From assembly GCA_013140975.1 (NCBI GenBank), contig JABFRV010000050.1, positions 1-44,207 of the forward strand: DNA of 44,207 bases, read 5' to 3'. The position numbers and the translations under genes were made by a program. Below, in pieces: positions 17,096-25,283 of the stretch. How positions within the stretch are numbered: position 1 is the first letter of the stretch; the number at the start of each line of letters is the position of its first letter. The notes under the pieces are model-generated. The model did no database searches and was not told the DNA's origin. It saw only the letters and a program-made list of their open reading frames with translations. The DNA comes from Saprospiraceae bacterium (GTDB lineage: Bacteria; Bacteroidota; Bacteroidia; Chitinophagales; Saprospiraceae).

Positions 17096-20000
17096 CTATT
17101 CAGCTCTTTGAGCAAAGTAATCAAAAGCTTTGGGTTTAGCTGATTGATATACTTTTAACCTAATTTTAGTATGAGACAAATTTGTGTCGCCAATTTTAAA
17201 GTCTTGAATATTAAAGTCATTCATTTCCCATAATTCATGTCCGATTATAAAATGATTGGCAGAAGACGCTTTTAGATCAACTCCATATTTTAACTTATCT
17301 TCCAATGATTCATTGGGAAAAGGCAATGCTTTTAAGTCAAATGTTGGAGCGCCAATAATCAACATCCTTTCTCCGGTAAATGAACTGATTTCAGCCCATT
17401 TTACTTCCGTTTTATTTGACATTTCCTGAGGCCTTCCATAGGGTACATTCATATCTGTAACTGTGTTTTTATACAATCCCATTTCCAGACCTTCTTTTCG
17501 ATCAGGATACGTTTCGTATGGACCACGACCATACCATTGTACAGTTCCAAAACCAGGTTCCATTTCATATCGCCAACTTAATCGTGGCATAATTGTAAGA
17601 TCCTTATTGCTCGTGTGTATTGAAATATCCAATATTACATCATGCGTTGACATAATTGTGTAGCTGATATCGCAATGCAAGTCCGTTATATTATTAAAAG
17701 TATATTTCTGTTGTACAATAATTTTTCTTTTGTTCGAATCATTTATACTTTGCATTTGCAACTGGGAATGTTTCCAGATATTCTTCCATAAGGTAATTTC
17801 GTTTATTCGATTATACTTCTTATCGAGATCCGTAGCGGCCCGATGAAACATGGGTTGAATTGAAGATTTCAGATACTCTTTATTTTTATATTTCCAGGAA
17901 GAAATCAACCCGGAAATTTTATCTATTAATATACTTCCATCTTCTAAGGTTAAAAGCAATCCGGATTCGTTTTTATCAATTTTAATTTCAGGTTTTTCAT
18001 CAAGTACAATTAGCCCAGGATTTAACACAGGTAAGCACTCTTTCTCAATTTTTTCCGTTAGGAATCTAAACATTCCATTATGGGTAACAACTTTTTCTAT
18101 AATGATAATTGTGCAGTATTCTTTTCCAGGCTTTCTATTTATTGATTCAATTGGCACTTGTACTATTTTTTCCTGGCCCGGTTTTAATACTAATTTATCA
18201 AATTTTCCTTCTTTGATTTTTTCACTGTTTTCATCAATGATCCAAAAGTAATTTATTTTTTCACTCTCAAAAAATTGAAAATTATTTTTAATTTTAAATG
18301 TCCCTTTATCAACATTAAGTATATCTACAGTAAAATTCGAAAACAGTTCAGAAACATTTTTTAAAGAAGCGCGCGGTGTTTTGTTAGAAGTTAGCAAACC
18401 TGAATTGCAGAGGAATGAATCAGACTTGGATTCTCCAAAGACCCCACCATGTCCAAAGAATAACACGCCGGCCTTATTTTTCATGTAGAAAGTCTGATCT
18501 GTAAAATCTTCTATAAATCCACCAGCGAGTCTTGAATCGGATTTTATTATTTTCCACTTGCTATCAATATTTCCTAATCCATTTCCAAGACTGCTTCCTA
18601 AACAATATAATAATTTAGCTTTATTGGTATTCTCATTTTCAGTTAGAGCCAAATCCCCAAAAGACTGGTTATTATGTAGCATTGCAACGGGTCTCTTACT
18701 ATCACGACTTTTAATATATTTATAAGCAGCCTGAGTATTAGGACCAGTTCCTGCATTGTATCCAAGAGACCAGGCAAAAATGTTGGCGTGATTTTTATTT
18801 TTTTCGAAAGTATTTTTTACTCTTTGCAAATAAATTTTGGACAATAAAGAATCTTGAGAAGCATCTTTTCCTGATTGATGTAAATAGGATAAATTAAGAT
18901 TGCACTCATCCATGATCCACAACCCATATTTTAATGCTGACTGATACCAGTATGAATCAAAAGGATAGTGATTGGTTCTGATTGCATTTATATGATGGAG
19001 ATTCATGACATCCATGTCATTGTCAATCCATACCTTATCAAGGATATTGCCGTTTATAGGATGAAATTCATGGCATGCTACTCCTTTAATTTTTACGTTT
19101 TTATTATTGAGCAATAATTTTTTGTTATATGAAATTGAGGTAAAACCAATTTTAGTACTTGCAGCTTCAACTATCTTATCTTCATTATTTTTAAGAATTA
19201 CAAGTAAAGTGTAATTAGATGGAACTTCATCTGACCAGGATTTGACAGAAGGAATATTTAACACAGAAGCAACAGTTTCTGTGCTATTTTCTTTTATGGT
19301 TATAGTTGATAAAGCATTTGTAACTTTGGATTTATCCGCATCATCAATTAATCGATATTCCAATGAATAATTATTTCTTGTAAATTCTGAATTGTTCTTA
19401 ATGTCAGATTGTACTTTAAGAGTTCCTTTACCGGCTTGATATTGTGAGATTGTATAAAAATCACGAATAAAAGTCTTGGGTCTTCCTAATATATATGCGT
19501 TTCTATTAATTCCTGTTAACAGCCATTGATTATGGGATTCAAAGTAAGAACCATCTGAGTAACGAATAAGAACCAGAGTCAACTCATTGAACCCTTGCTG
19601 TAAAAAAGTATCAATTCTATATTCTGACATGCACTTAGTGTCTTCATTATACCCGGCCAACTTACCATTTACGTATAAGAAGTATGCAGTACTTATACCT
19701 TCAAAAACAGCGTAAATGTTTCTTTCCGTCCAGTTCTTTGGTATTTCAAAGTTTCGTTTGAGAATAAGAACAGAATTCGTATCTGTTGGTATATTTGGAA
19801 AATCATTTTTAAAAGGAAGAGAATGATACTTAAATATTGGTTTGTCCAGATTTTTTAATTCTGCAAAACCCGGCATGCTAATATCTAGCCAAGAAGAATA
19901 AGAATTAGATTTTTCTATATCAGCAGGAACATAATCTGGTCCAGTAAAAAACCTATACTTCCAGAAACCGTTAAGACTTATAAAGTAATTGCTTCCGTTG

Positions 20001-20230
20001 AATTGGTTGGCTTGCGCCATAGATTCAGATTCAACTGGTTTAAAATCGGCGCGCGGATCTTCACGATTCCATTCCATTATTTCCGGATCTTTCCAGAAAT
20101 TTGGCAAGGTTGAAGATTGAGCTGAACTTACTGTTTCCGGAGCTACAGGGCCCCCTGGATTCTTCTTGCAGTGTAATAGACTTACGGCTCCTAATAAAAG
20201 AGAAAAAATAAATTTGGAATTCATATTCAT
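17096..20230 (-). CDS. GH2 beta-galactosidase-like lipoprotein, active site lost
   Basis: The 1044-residue protein has the LacZ-type GH2 layout: sugar-binding and Ig-like domains, a TIM barrel (HEFHPINGN, RTNHYPFDSYW) and a C-terminal Bgal small-chain domain (GRGPYETYPDR). The N-terminus, with a Cys after a hydrophobic stretch (GAVSLLHCKKN), suggests a lipoprotein. All the main LacZ active-site positions differ. E461 (acid/base) aligns with N492 in WSLGYNAGTG. E537 (nucleophile) aligns with C543 in LLYCLGSSLGNG. The Mg ligands E416 and H418 align with N446 and S448 in DECNLNLSY. Normal GH2 hydrolysis looks impossible, so a binding role is likely. The frame opens at TTG 20251, but AAAGGA 6 nt before ATG 20230 marks the start. 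Confidence 0.85.
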   Translation of the reverse strand: MNMNSKFIFSLLLGAVSLLHCKKNPGGPVAPETVSSAQSSTLPNFWKDPEIMEWNREDPRADFKPVESESMAQANQFNGSNYFISLNGFWKYRFFTGPDYVPADIEKSNSYSSWLDISMPGFAELKNLDKPIFKYHSLPFKNDFPNIPTDTNSVLILKRNFEIPKNWTERNIYAVFEGISTAYFLYVNGKLAGYNEDTKCMSEYRIDTFLQQGFNELTLVLIRYSDGSYFESHNQWLLTGINRNAYILGRPKTFIRDFYTISQYQAGKGTLKVQSDIKNNSEFTRNNYSLEYRLIDDADKSKVTNALSTITIKENSTETVASVLNIPSVKSWSDEVPSNYTLLVILKNNEDKIVEAASTKIGFTSISYNKKLLLNNKNVKIKGVACHEFHPINGNILDKVWIDNDMDVMNLHHINAIRTNHYPFDSYWYQSALKYGLWIMDECNLNLSYLHQSGKDASQDSLLSKIYLQRVKNTFEKNKNHANIFAWSLGYNAGTGPNTQAAYKYIKSRDSKRPVAMLHNNQSFGDLALTENENTNKAKLLYCLGSSLGNGLGNIDSKWKIIKSDSRLAGGFIEDFTDQTFYMKNKAGVLFFGHGGVFGESKSDSFLCNSGLLTSNKTPRASLKNVSELFSNFTVDILNVDKGTFKIKNNFQFFESEKINYFWIIDENSEKIKEGKFDKLVLKPGQEKIVQVPIESINRKPGKEYCTIIIIEKVVTHNGMFRFLTEKIEKECLPVLNPGLIVLDEKPEIKIDKNESGLLLTLEDGSILIDKISGLISSWKYKNKEYLKSSIQPMFHRAATDLDKKYNRINEITLWKNIWKHSQLQMQSINDSNKRKIIVQQKYTFNNITDLHCDISYTIMSTHDVILDISIHTSNKDLTIMPRLSWRYEMEPGFGTVQWYGRGPYETYPDRKEGLEMGLYKNTVTDMNVPYGRPQEMSNKTEVKWAEISSFTGERMLIIGAPTFDLKALPFPNESLEDKLKYGVDLKASSANHFIIGHELWEMNDFNIQDFKIGDTNLSHTKIRLKVYQSAKPKAFDYFAQRAE

Positions 20231-20296
20231 TATTGATCCTTTGAGTGTCAACTTTGTGCTTTGAATTGTAATAATATTGCAAAAATCTATAAATAA

Positions 20297-21505
20297 ATGA
20301 GATTCTTAAAATTTGTTCTAATAGCTCTGATAATTCTCCGCATTCCGACCGTTTTCTCGCAATTAAATCAACAGATTCAAGTGGACGTAGTTTATCTTGC
20401 TTCTGAAGAACTTGAAGGCAGAGCTACCGGAACTAAAGGAGAAAGCCTTGCAGCAAGCTACATAGTAAGCAGGATGAAATCGCTTGGCCTAAAACCGGGT
20501 AATGATGGAGGTTGGTATCAGAGTTTTAAAATTCCGGCTAACCCTCACATGGTTAACAGCGCAGAATTGACAGGCAAGAATGTTATCGGGTACCTTGATC
20601 GAAAAGCCAAGTCTTCAATAATAATTGGTGCCCACTACGATCATCTTGGTCACGGAGTAGTTGGCTCGCTGGCACCAAACGATCACAATACCCATAATGG
20701 AGCAGATGATAATGCAAGTGGAGTAGCCGCAATGTTATGGATTGCAGAAAAATTAACGCAGCAAAAGAAACTCGAACATAATATTATTTTCATTGCTTTC
20801 TCAGGCGAGGAATATGGGCTTTTCGGATCGAAAGCGTATATAGAAAATCCAACGATTCCTAAAGAAAACATTTCAGCAATGATCAATATGGATATGGTAG
20901 GAAGATTGAATGCTGAAAACGTAATTGCAATTAGTGGTGTAGGGACAAGTTCTAAGTGGAATAACGTTCTTCAAGAAATAAAACCGGCTGATTTTACATT
21001 TAATAACTCTGAAAGCGGATTAGGCCCTTCAGACCACTCTTCCTTTTATCTTAAGGAAATTCCTGTATTACATTTTTTTACTGGACAACATAAAGATTAT
21101 CATAAACCATCCGATGATTCTTATTTGGTAAATTATGAAGGAATAGAAAAAGTAGCAAATATCATTTATGACATTGTAGTAAAAATTGACCCGATTAAGA
21201 AAATTGATTTTATAAAAACAAAAGACCAAAGCAAGGAAATGGCAACAGATTTTAAAGTGACTTTAGGTGTAATGCCGGATTACGTTTACAATGGAAACGG
21301 TATGCGAATTGATGCAGTCCTTGAAGGAAGGGCAGCAATGAAAGCAGGCATGAAAGATGGCGATATTATAATTCATCTTGCCGGAGAAGACATAAAGGAC
21401 ATACACGATTATATGAAGGTTCTTAGCGAGAATAAAAAAGGAGACAAAGTAAAAGCCAAGGTGTTAAGAGATGGTAAGGAAGTGGAATTGGATGTTGAGT
21501 TTTGA
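20297..21505 (+). CDS. M28-family peptidase with C-terminal PDZ domain
   Basis: The 402-residue protein has a signal peptide (FVLIALIILRIPTVFS). The M28 aminopeptidase zinc residues lie in GAHYDHLG, GADDNASG, FSGEEYGLFGS, INMDMVGR and HKDYHKPSDD. A PDZ domain follows from about residue 315 (AAMKAGMKDGDIIIHLAGED). Proteins of this type remove N-terminal amino acids from peptides outside the cytoplasm; PDZ fusions are common in Bacteroidota. It diverges from the GH2-like gene with a 66-nt gap. A near-consensus -7 element, TAATATTG, lies at 20272-20279. It converges on the histidine kinase gene, and the 146-nt gap between them holds only weak inverted repeats. Confidence 0.9.
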   Translation: MRFLKFVLIALIILRIPTVFSQLNQQIQVDVVYLASEELEGRATGTKGESLAASYIVSRMKSLGLKPGNDGGWYQSFKIPANPHMVNSAELTGKNVIGYLDRKAKSSIIIGAHYDHLGHGVVGSLAPNDHNTHNGADDNASGVAAMLWIAEKLTQQKKLEHNIIFIAFSGEEYGLFGSKAYIENPTIPKENISAMINMDMVGRLNAENVIAISGVGTSSKWNNVLQEIKPADFTFNNSESGLGPSDHSSFYLKEIPVLHFFTGQHKDYHKPSDDSYLVNYEGIEKVANIIYDIVVKIDPIKKIDFIKTKDQSKEMATDFKVTLGVMPDYVYNGNGMRIDAVLEGRAAMKAGMKDGDIIIHLAGEDIKDIHDYMKVLSENKKGDKVKAKVLRDGKEVELDVEF

Positions 21506-21651
21506 AATACTAATTAAGAATCAAGAATTATTGAGAGTATTATAATCCAGCAGTATTGTGGGCTGAATATAATTTCTGAATAAACAAAATTTATAAGTTA
21601 GGTAATATTTAGATTTCAGTTCTAACTATTGGTGAATCAAAACTTCAAAAA

Positions 21652-22797
21652 TTATGCTCTTAAAAGCCTAATCGTAATTGTCGTCCCTTTCCCCAAGCTT
21701 GATTCTTTAACAAAGATTTTTCCATTGTGGTAATTTTCGATAATTCTTTTAGCAAGAGAAAGTCCTAGACCCCAACCTCGTTCCTTAGTTGTGAAACCGG
21801 GTTTAAAAATGGTATTAAATTTCCCAACTGAGATTCCGTGTCCTGTATCAGAGACATCTACGCAAGCGTAATCGGCTTCCTGATACAATTTGACAGTTAT
21901 CTTTCCGGTTTCTGTCATTGCATCTAAAGCATTTCGTAAGAGATTTTCCAGTACCCATGAGAATAGATTTTTATTTACTTGTACTTGATAGTCCTGTCCC
22001 CCTTCAGATGGAAAATCAAATGTGATATTCTTACTTGCTCTTGGTTTCATATAATCTTTTGCTTCAAGAATAATGTTTAAAAGAGATTCAGGCTGCAAGG
22101 AAGCCGTTGAACCAATTTTTGAAAACCGATCAGATACTTGTTGTAATTTGTCAATATCCTGCTCTATGTATTTTATGATTTCTTCTTGTGTGAAACTTCC
22201 CGCTGAAGATCTGGATTTCAAATGTTCCATCCACCCCATCATTCCTGATATGGGAGTGCCCATCTGATGTGCTGTTTCTTTGGCCATACCAACCCATACT
22301 CTATTCTGTTCTTCCCTTCTTGAAAGATTAAAAACAGAATATCCTATGAGAGCATAAATTAAAAGAAGTAATAACTGAAGCCATGGAATATATTTAATCC
22401 AGTTTACAATTGCGGGATACTCGTAATAAATTTTAGGATATTCATTCGTAATAAAAAAATTGTTGCTCGCTTCTACTCTTTTTCTTATTTTACTTGTATC
22501 TGGGTTGATTCCATAATTATAATATTGATGTATACCATTGATATTAACAGTAACAACATTAATTTCTTCCTTTAAAATTGTCTGAAGTTCAAGTTCAAAA
22601 GTTATATCTTCTTCAAGATTATTGCTGTTGGTAAGTTCTTCCAATAACTTTACGAATAATTCAACTTTTAATTTTTCCCTTTCTGCAAGATTTTTTGCAA
22701 GTTTATTTGCAAAATAAATAGGAAGTACAAGAATAAAAATCCCCGTTATTAATAATACAATCTTCCAACGATGAGTCTTCTTATATATTTCCAACAT
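21652..22797 (-). CDS. Membrane sensor histidine kinase
   Basis: The 381-residue protein has two transmembrane helices (about residues 11-30 and 138-157) flanking a roughly 100-residue extracytoplasmic sensor region. The kinase core has an H-box with the phosphorylated H177 (KETAHQMGTPISG), an N-box (ENLLRNALDAM) and G-boxes (VSDTGHGIS, GWGLGLSLAKRI). The second helix runs almost directly into the H-box; no HAMP domain is evident. The start ATG lies 2 bp after the uvrD stop, so the two genes are co-transcribed. No response regulator is adjacent, making this an orphan kinase within the window. Confidence 0.9.
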   Translation of the reverse strand: MLEIYKKTHRWKIVLLITGIFILVLPIYFANKLAKNLAEREKLKVELFVKLLEELTNSNNLEEDITFELELQTILKEEINVVTVNINGIHQYYNYGINPDTSKIRKRVEASNNFFITNEYPKIYYEYPAIVNWIKYIPWLQLLLLLIYALIGYSVFNLSRREEQNRVWVGMAKETAHQMGTPISGMMGWMEHLKSRSSAGSFTQEEIIKYIEQDIDKLQQVSDRFSKIGSTASLQPESLLNIILEAKDYMKPRASKNITFDFPSEGGQDYQVQVNKNLFSWVLENLLRNALDAMTETGKITVKLYQEADYACVDVSDTGHGISVGKFNTIFKPGFTTKERGWGLGLSLAKRIIENYHNGKIFVKESSLGKGTTITIRLLRA

Positions 22798-22799
22798 AA

Positions 22800-25052
22800 T
22801 TATGGAAGGATTTCCAGTTTGGCAAATTTCAACATAATTTTACGATTTGGCTCTTCAATGTCTTTAAAAAATATTGTTGCAATGCGGTTGTCGGAACTTC
22901 CTTCAACATTTATTACTTTCCCAAGTCCAAATTTTTGATGCATAACTTTCATACCACTTGCAATGAGTTTAGGATCACTTGGTGATACCGGATGACTATT
23001 TTCTTTATAGGATGGTTTTTTAGGTATAAATTTAGTTTTAGTTGTTACTGGTTCATCATCCCATAAATTCATGATCGAAGCTCTAGGAGTAATATCCATC
23101 TCAAATCGACTCTGATTAATCTCCTCCAAAAATCTACTTGGTTCATTCATTCTTAAGTTACCAAACTGATATCTGCTGGTAGCATAACTCAGACATAAGA
23201 ACTGTCTGGCTCTTGTTATGGCTACATAGAACAATCTTCTTTCTTCATCCATCTGCTCCGGCTCTGACATAGATAAGAATGACGGAAAAAGATTTTCCTC
23301 CAATCCGGCAACCATTACAGCATCAAATTCCAATCCCTTTGCAGAATGTATTGACATAAGAGAAATAAATTCTTGTCCTTCTTCTACCTCATCTAATTCA
23401 GTAATTAATGCAATAGATTGAATATATGAAGAAAGTGTTTTTTCTTCTGTGTTAACTTCGCCAACTTCATCCTGCTCAATAAATTCCTTGATACCATCTA
23501 ATAAGGATAAGACATTTTCAAGTCTTGACAAACCTTCTTGTGTCAGATCTTGCTTTAGTTCGGCAGATAAACCGGAAGATTTAAAAATATGCATGGCAGC
23601 ATCATAAGCAGATCCACTTACAGACATTCTGGCTGTATCTTTAATCAATTGATAAAATGAATGTAAACTTTGCGCTAACTTTCCGCTTGCCTGACTATGT
23701 GGAATGGCTTCAAAGTACGAGATATTAAGTGATGTAGCGATTTGTATAATTTTATCAATACTTGTGTCTCCTATTCCTCTTTTCGGATAATTAATTATGC
23801 GTTTGAATGCTTCGTTATCTTTAGGATTAATAACCAATCTTAGATACGCTAATAAGTCTTTGACTTCTTTTCGTTGGTAAAATGATAATCCACCAAAAAC
23901 TTTATAAGGAATATTTAATCTTCTAAGATTCTCTTCAAATATTCTTGATTGTGCATTAGTACGATATAGAATTCCAATTTCTGAATTTCGTAAGTGATGT
24001 CTGTTTTTCAATTCTACAATATAATCTGAAACTCTACGACCTTCCTCACTATCAGAAGCGCATCGAAGAAGTTTGATCTTTTGTCCTTCTTTGCGATCCG
24101 TCCAGATTTCTTTTTTAATTTGTCTTTTGTTATGTGTAATAACATCATTGGCTGCCTGAACAATATGATCTGTACTTCGATAATTTTGTTCCAGCTTAAA
24201 TGTTTTTACATCCGGAAAATCAGCTTCAAAGTCCAGAATGTTTTTTATCGTTGCACCACGAAAAGAATAAATGGATTGTGCATCATCTCCAACAATGCAA
24301 ACATTTCGGGAGCTGCCATTGTATAATGTAAGTTTTTTTACAATTGCATATTGTAGAAAATTGGTATCCTGAAACTCATCAACCATTAGATACTTGAAAA
24401 AATTTCTATACTTTTCTAAGACATTATCAGGGTTTTCCTGAAAAAGCCTGAATAGTTGTAACAAAAGATCATCAAAGTCCATTGCACCGGATGCATGACA
24501 ACGACTCATATATTTCTTATATATTTCAGACGTTGCAGGCATTTTGTTTTGTCTGTCCTGATCAATTAATACATTATCTTTCTCATACATCAATGGAGTT
24601 ACAAGATTGGACTTTGCATTAGAGATTCTATTTCTAAGGGTATTAATATTATAATCTCTAGGATTGAGATTCATGGACTTGACAATCTCATTTATCAGAC
24701 TCTTGCTATCCTCTGTATCGTAGATTGTAAAATTAGCAGGGTATCCCAACTTGGTTGCTTCAACTCTCAGTATTCTCGCAAAAATGGAGTGAAATGTTCC
24801 ACTCCAGACCTTTCTAGCTTTTTCACCGGCAACTTTTTCAATTCTTTCTGTCATTTCTTTTGCAGCCTTATTGGTAAAGGTTAAAGAAAGAATCTGTTGT
24901 GGATTTATACCCGATTCAATCATATACGCAAGCCGATATGTAAGAACACGAGTTTTGCCTGAACCGGGGCCAGCGATAACTATCACGGGTCCATCTATCT
25001 GTTGGACGGCAGATACTTGAACTTCGTTAAGGTCTTTCAGAAAATCTATCAT
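22800..25052 (-). CDS. UvrD/PcrA-type DNA helicase
   Basis: A 750-residue superfamily 1A 3'-5' helicase for nucleotide excision repair, mismatch repair or replication-fork rescue. Motifs in order: Q-motif region (LNEVQVSAVQQ), Walker A (AGPGSGKTR), Ia (LSLTFTNKAAKEM), II (VDEFQDTNF), III (DDAQSIYSFRGA), IV (LEQNYRST), V (SIHSAKGLEFDAV) and VI (YVAITRARQ). The C-terminus has the PcrA-like Tudor-like end (MKVMHQKFGLGKVI). A near-consensus -7 element, TATCTTTC on the minus strand at 25078-25085, lies 25 nt upstream of the ATG. The histidine kinase follows in the same transcript. Assignment to uvrD or pcrA by name is arbitrary. Confidence 0.93.
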   Translation of the reverse strand: MIDFLKDLNEVQVSAVQQIDGPVIVIAGPGSGKTRVLTYRLAYMIESGINPQQILSLTFTNKAAKEMTERIEKVAGEKARKVWSGTFHSIFARILRVEATKLGYPANFTIYDTEDSKSLINEIVKSMNLNPRDYNINTLRNRISNAKSNLVTPLMYEKDNVLIDQDRQNKMPATSEIYKKYMSRCHASGAMDFDDLLLQLFRLFQENPDNVLEKYRNFFKYLMVDEFQDTNFLQYAIVKKLTLYNGSSRNVCIVGDDAQSIYSFRGATIKNILDFEADFPDVKTFKLEQNYRSTDHIVQAANDVITHNKRQIKKEIWTDRKEGQKIKLLRCASDSEEGRRVSDYIVELKNRHHLRNSEIGILYRTNAQSRIFEENLRRLNIPYKVFGGLSFYQRKEVKDLLAYLRLVINPKDNEAFKRIINYPKRGIGDTSIDKIIQIATSLNISYFEAIPHSQASGKLAQSLHSFYQLIKDTARMSVSGSAYDAAMHIFKSSGLSAELKQDLTQEGLSRLENVLSLLDGIKEFIEQDEVGEVNTEEKTLSSYIQSIALITELDEVEEGQEFISLMSIHSAKGLEFDAVMVAGLEENLFPSFLSMSEPEQMDEERRLFYVAITRARQFLCLSYATSRYQFGNLRMNEPSRFLEEINQSRFEMDITPRASIMNLWDDEPVTTKTKFIPKKPSYKENSHPVSPSDPKLIASGMKVMHQKFGLGKVINVEGSSDNRIATIFFKDIEEPNRKIMLKFAKLEILP

Positions 25053-25197
25053 GCTTGAATTTAGGTGTTATAAAGCCGAAAGATACGTAGCAAAAAGCAA
25101 ACTGAATTCTGACATTTGGACATATTAAAAAATAAAAATATGATAAATATTCAGTGTTTTGTCAATATTCGAGCAAAAAGCTTCCAAATATTTTAAT

Positions 25198-25205
25198 TAT
25201 TTTTG
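25198..25205 (+). promoter_or_regulatory. Candidate promoter -7 element of glnN
   Basis: TATTTTTG is a perfect TAnnTTTG, 78 nt before the glnN start codon, which would give a leader of about 70 nt. A poorer match, TATTTTTA, lies closer to the gene. The 25053-25283 gap is AT-rich and holds nothing else I can support. Confidence 0.35.
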
Positions 25206-25283
25206 TAAAAAATTAATAATGATGGTATATTTCGTGAAAATATTTTATATTTTTACACTTTAATTCAATTAAATTTATCCTGT

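Noticed and set aside
20272-20279. TAATATTG as a firm promoter of the M28 peptidase gene
   Set aside because: Only 7 of 8 consensus positions match and no -33 element is at the right spacing; kept only as a remark in the gene entry.
21596-21627. AGTTAG/CTAACT inverted repeat after the histidine kinase gene as a terminator
   Set aside because: The stem is 6 bp around a 20-nt loop with no T-run, easily expected by chance in AT-rich DNA.
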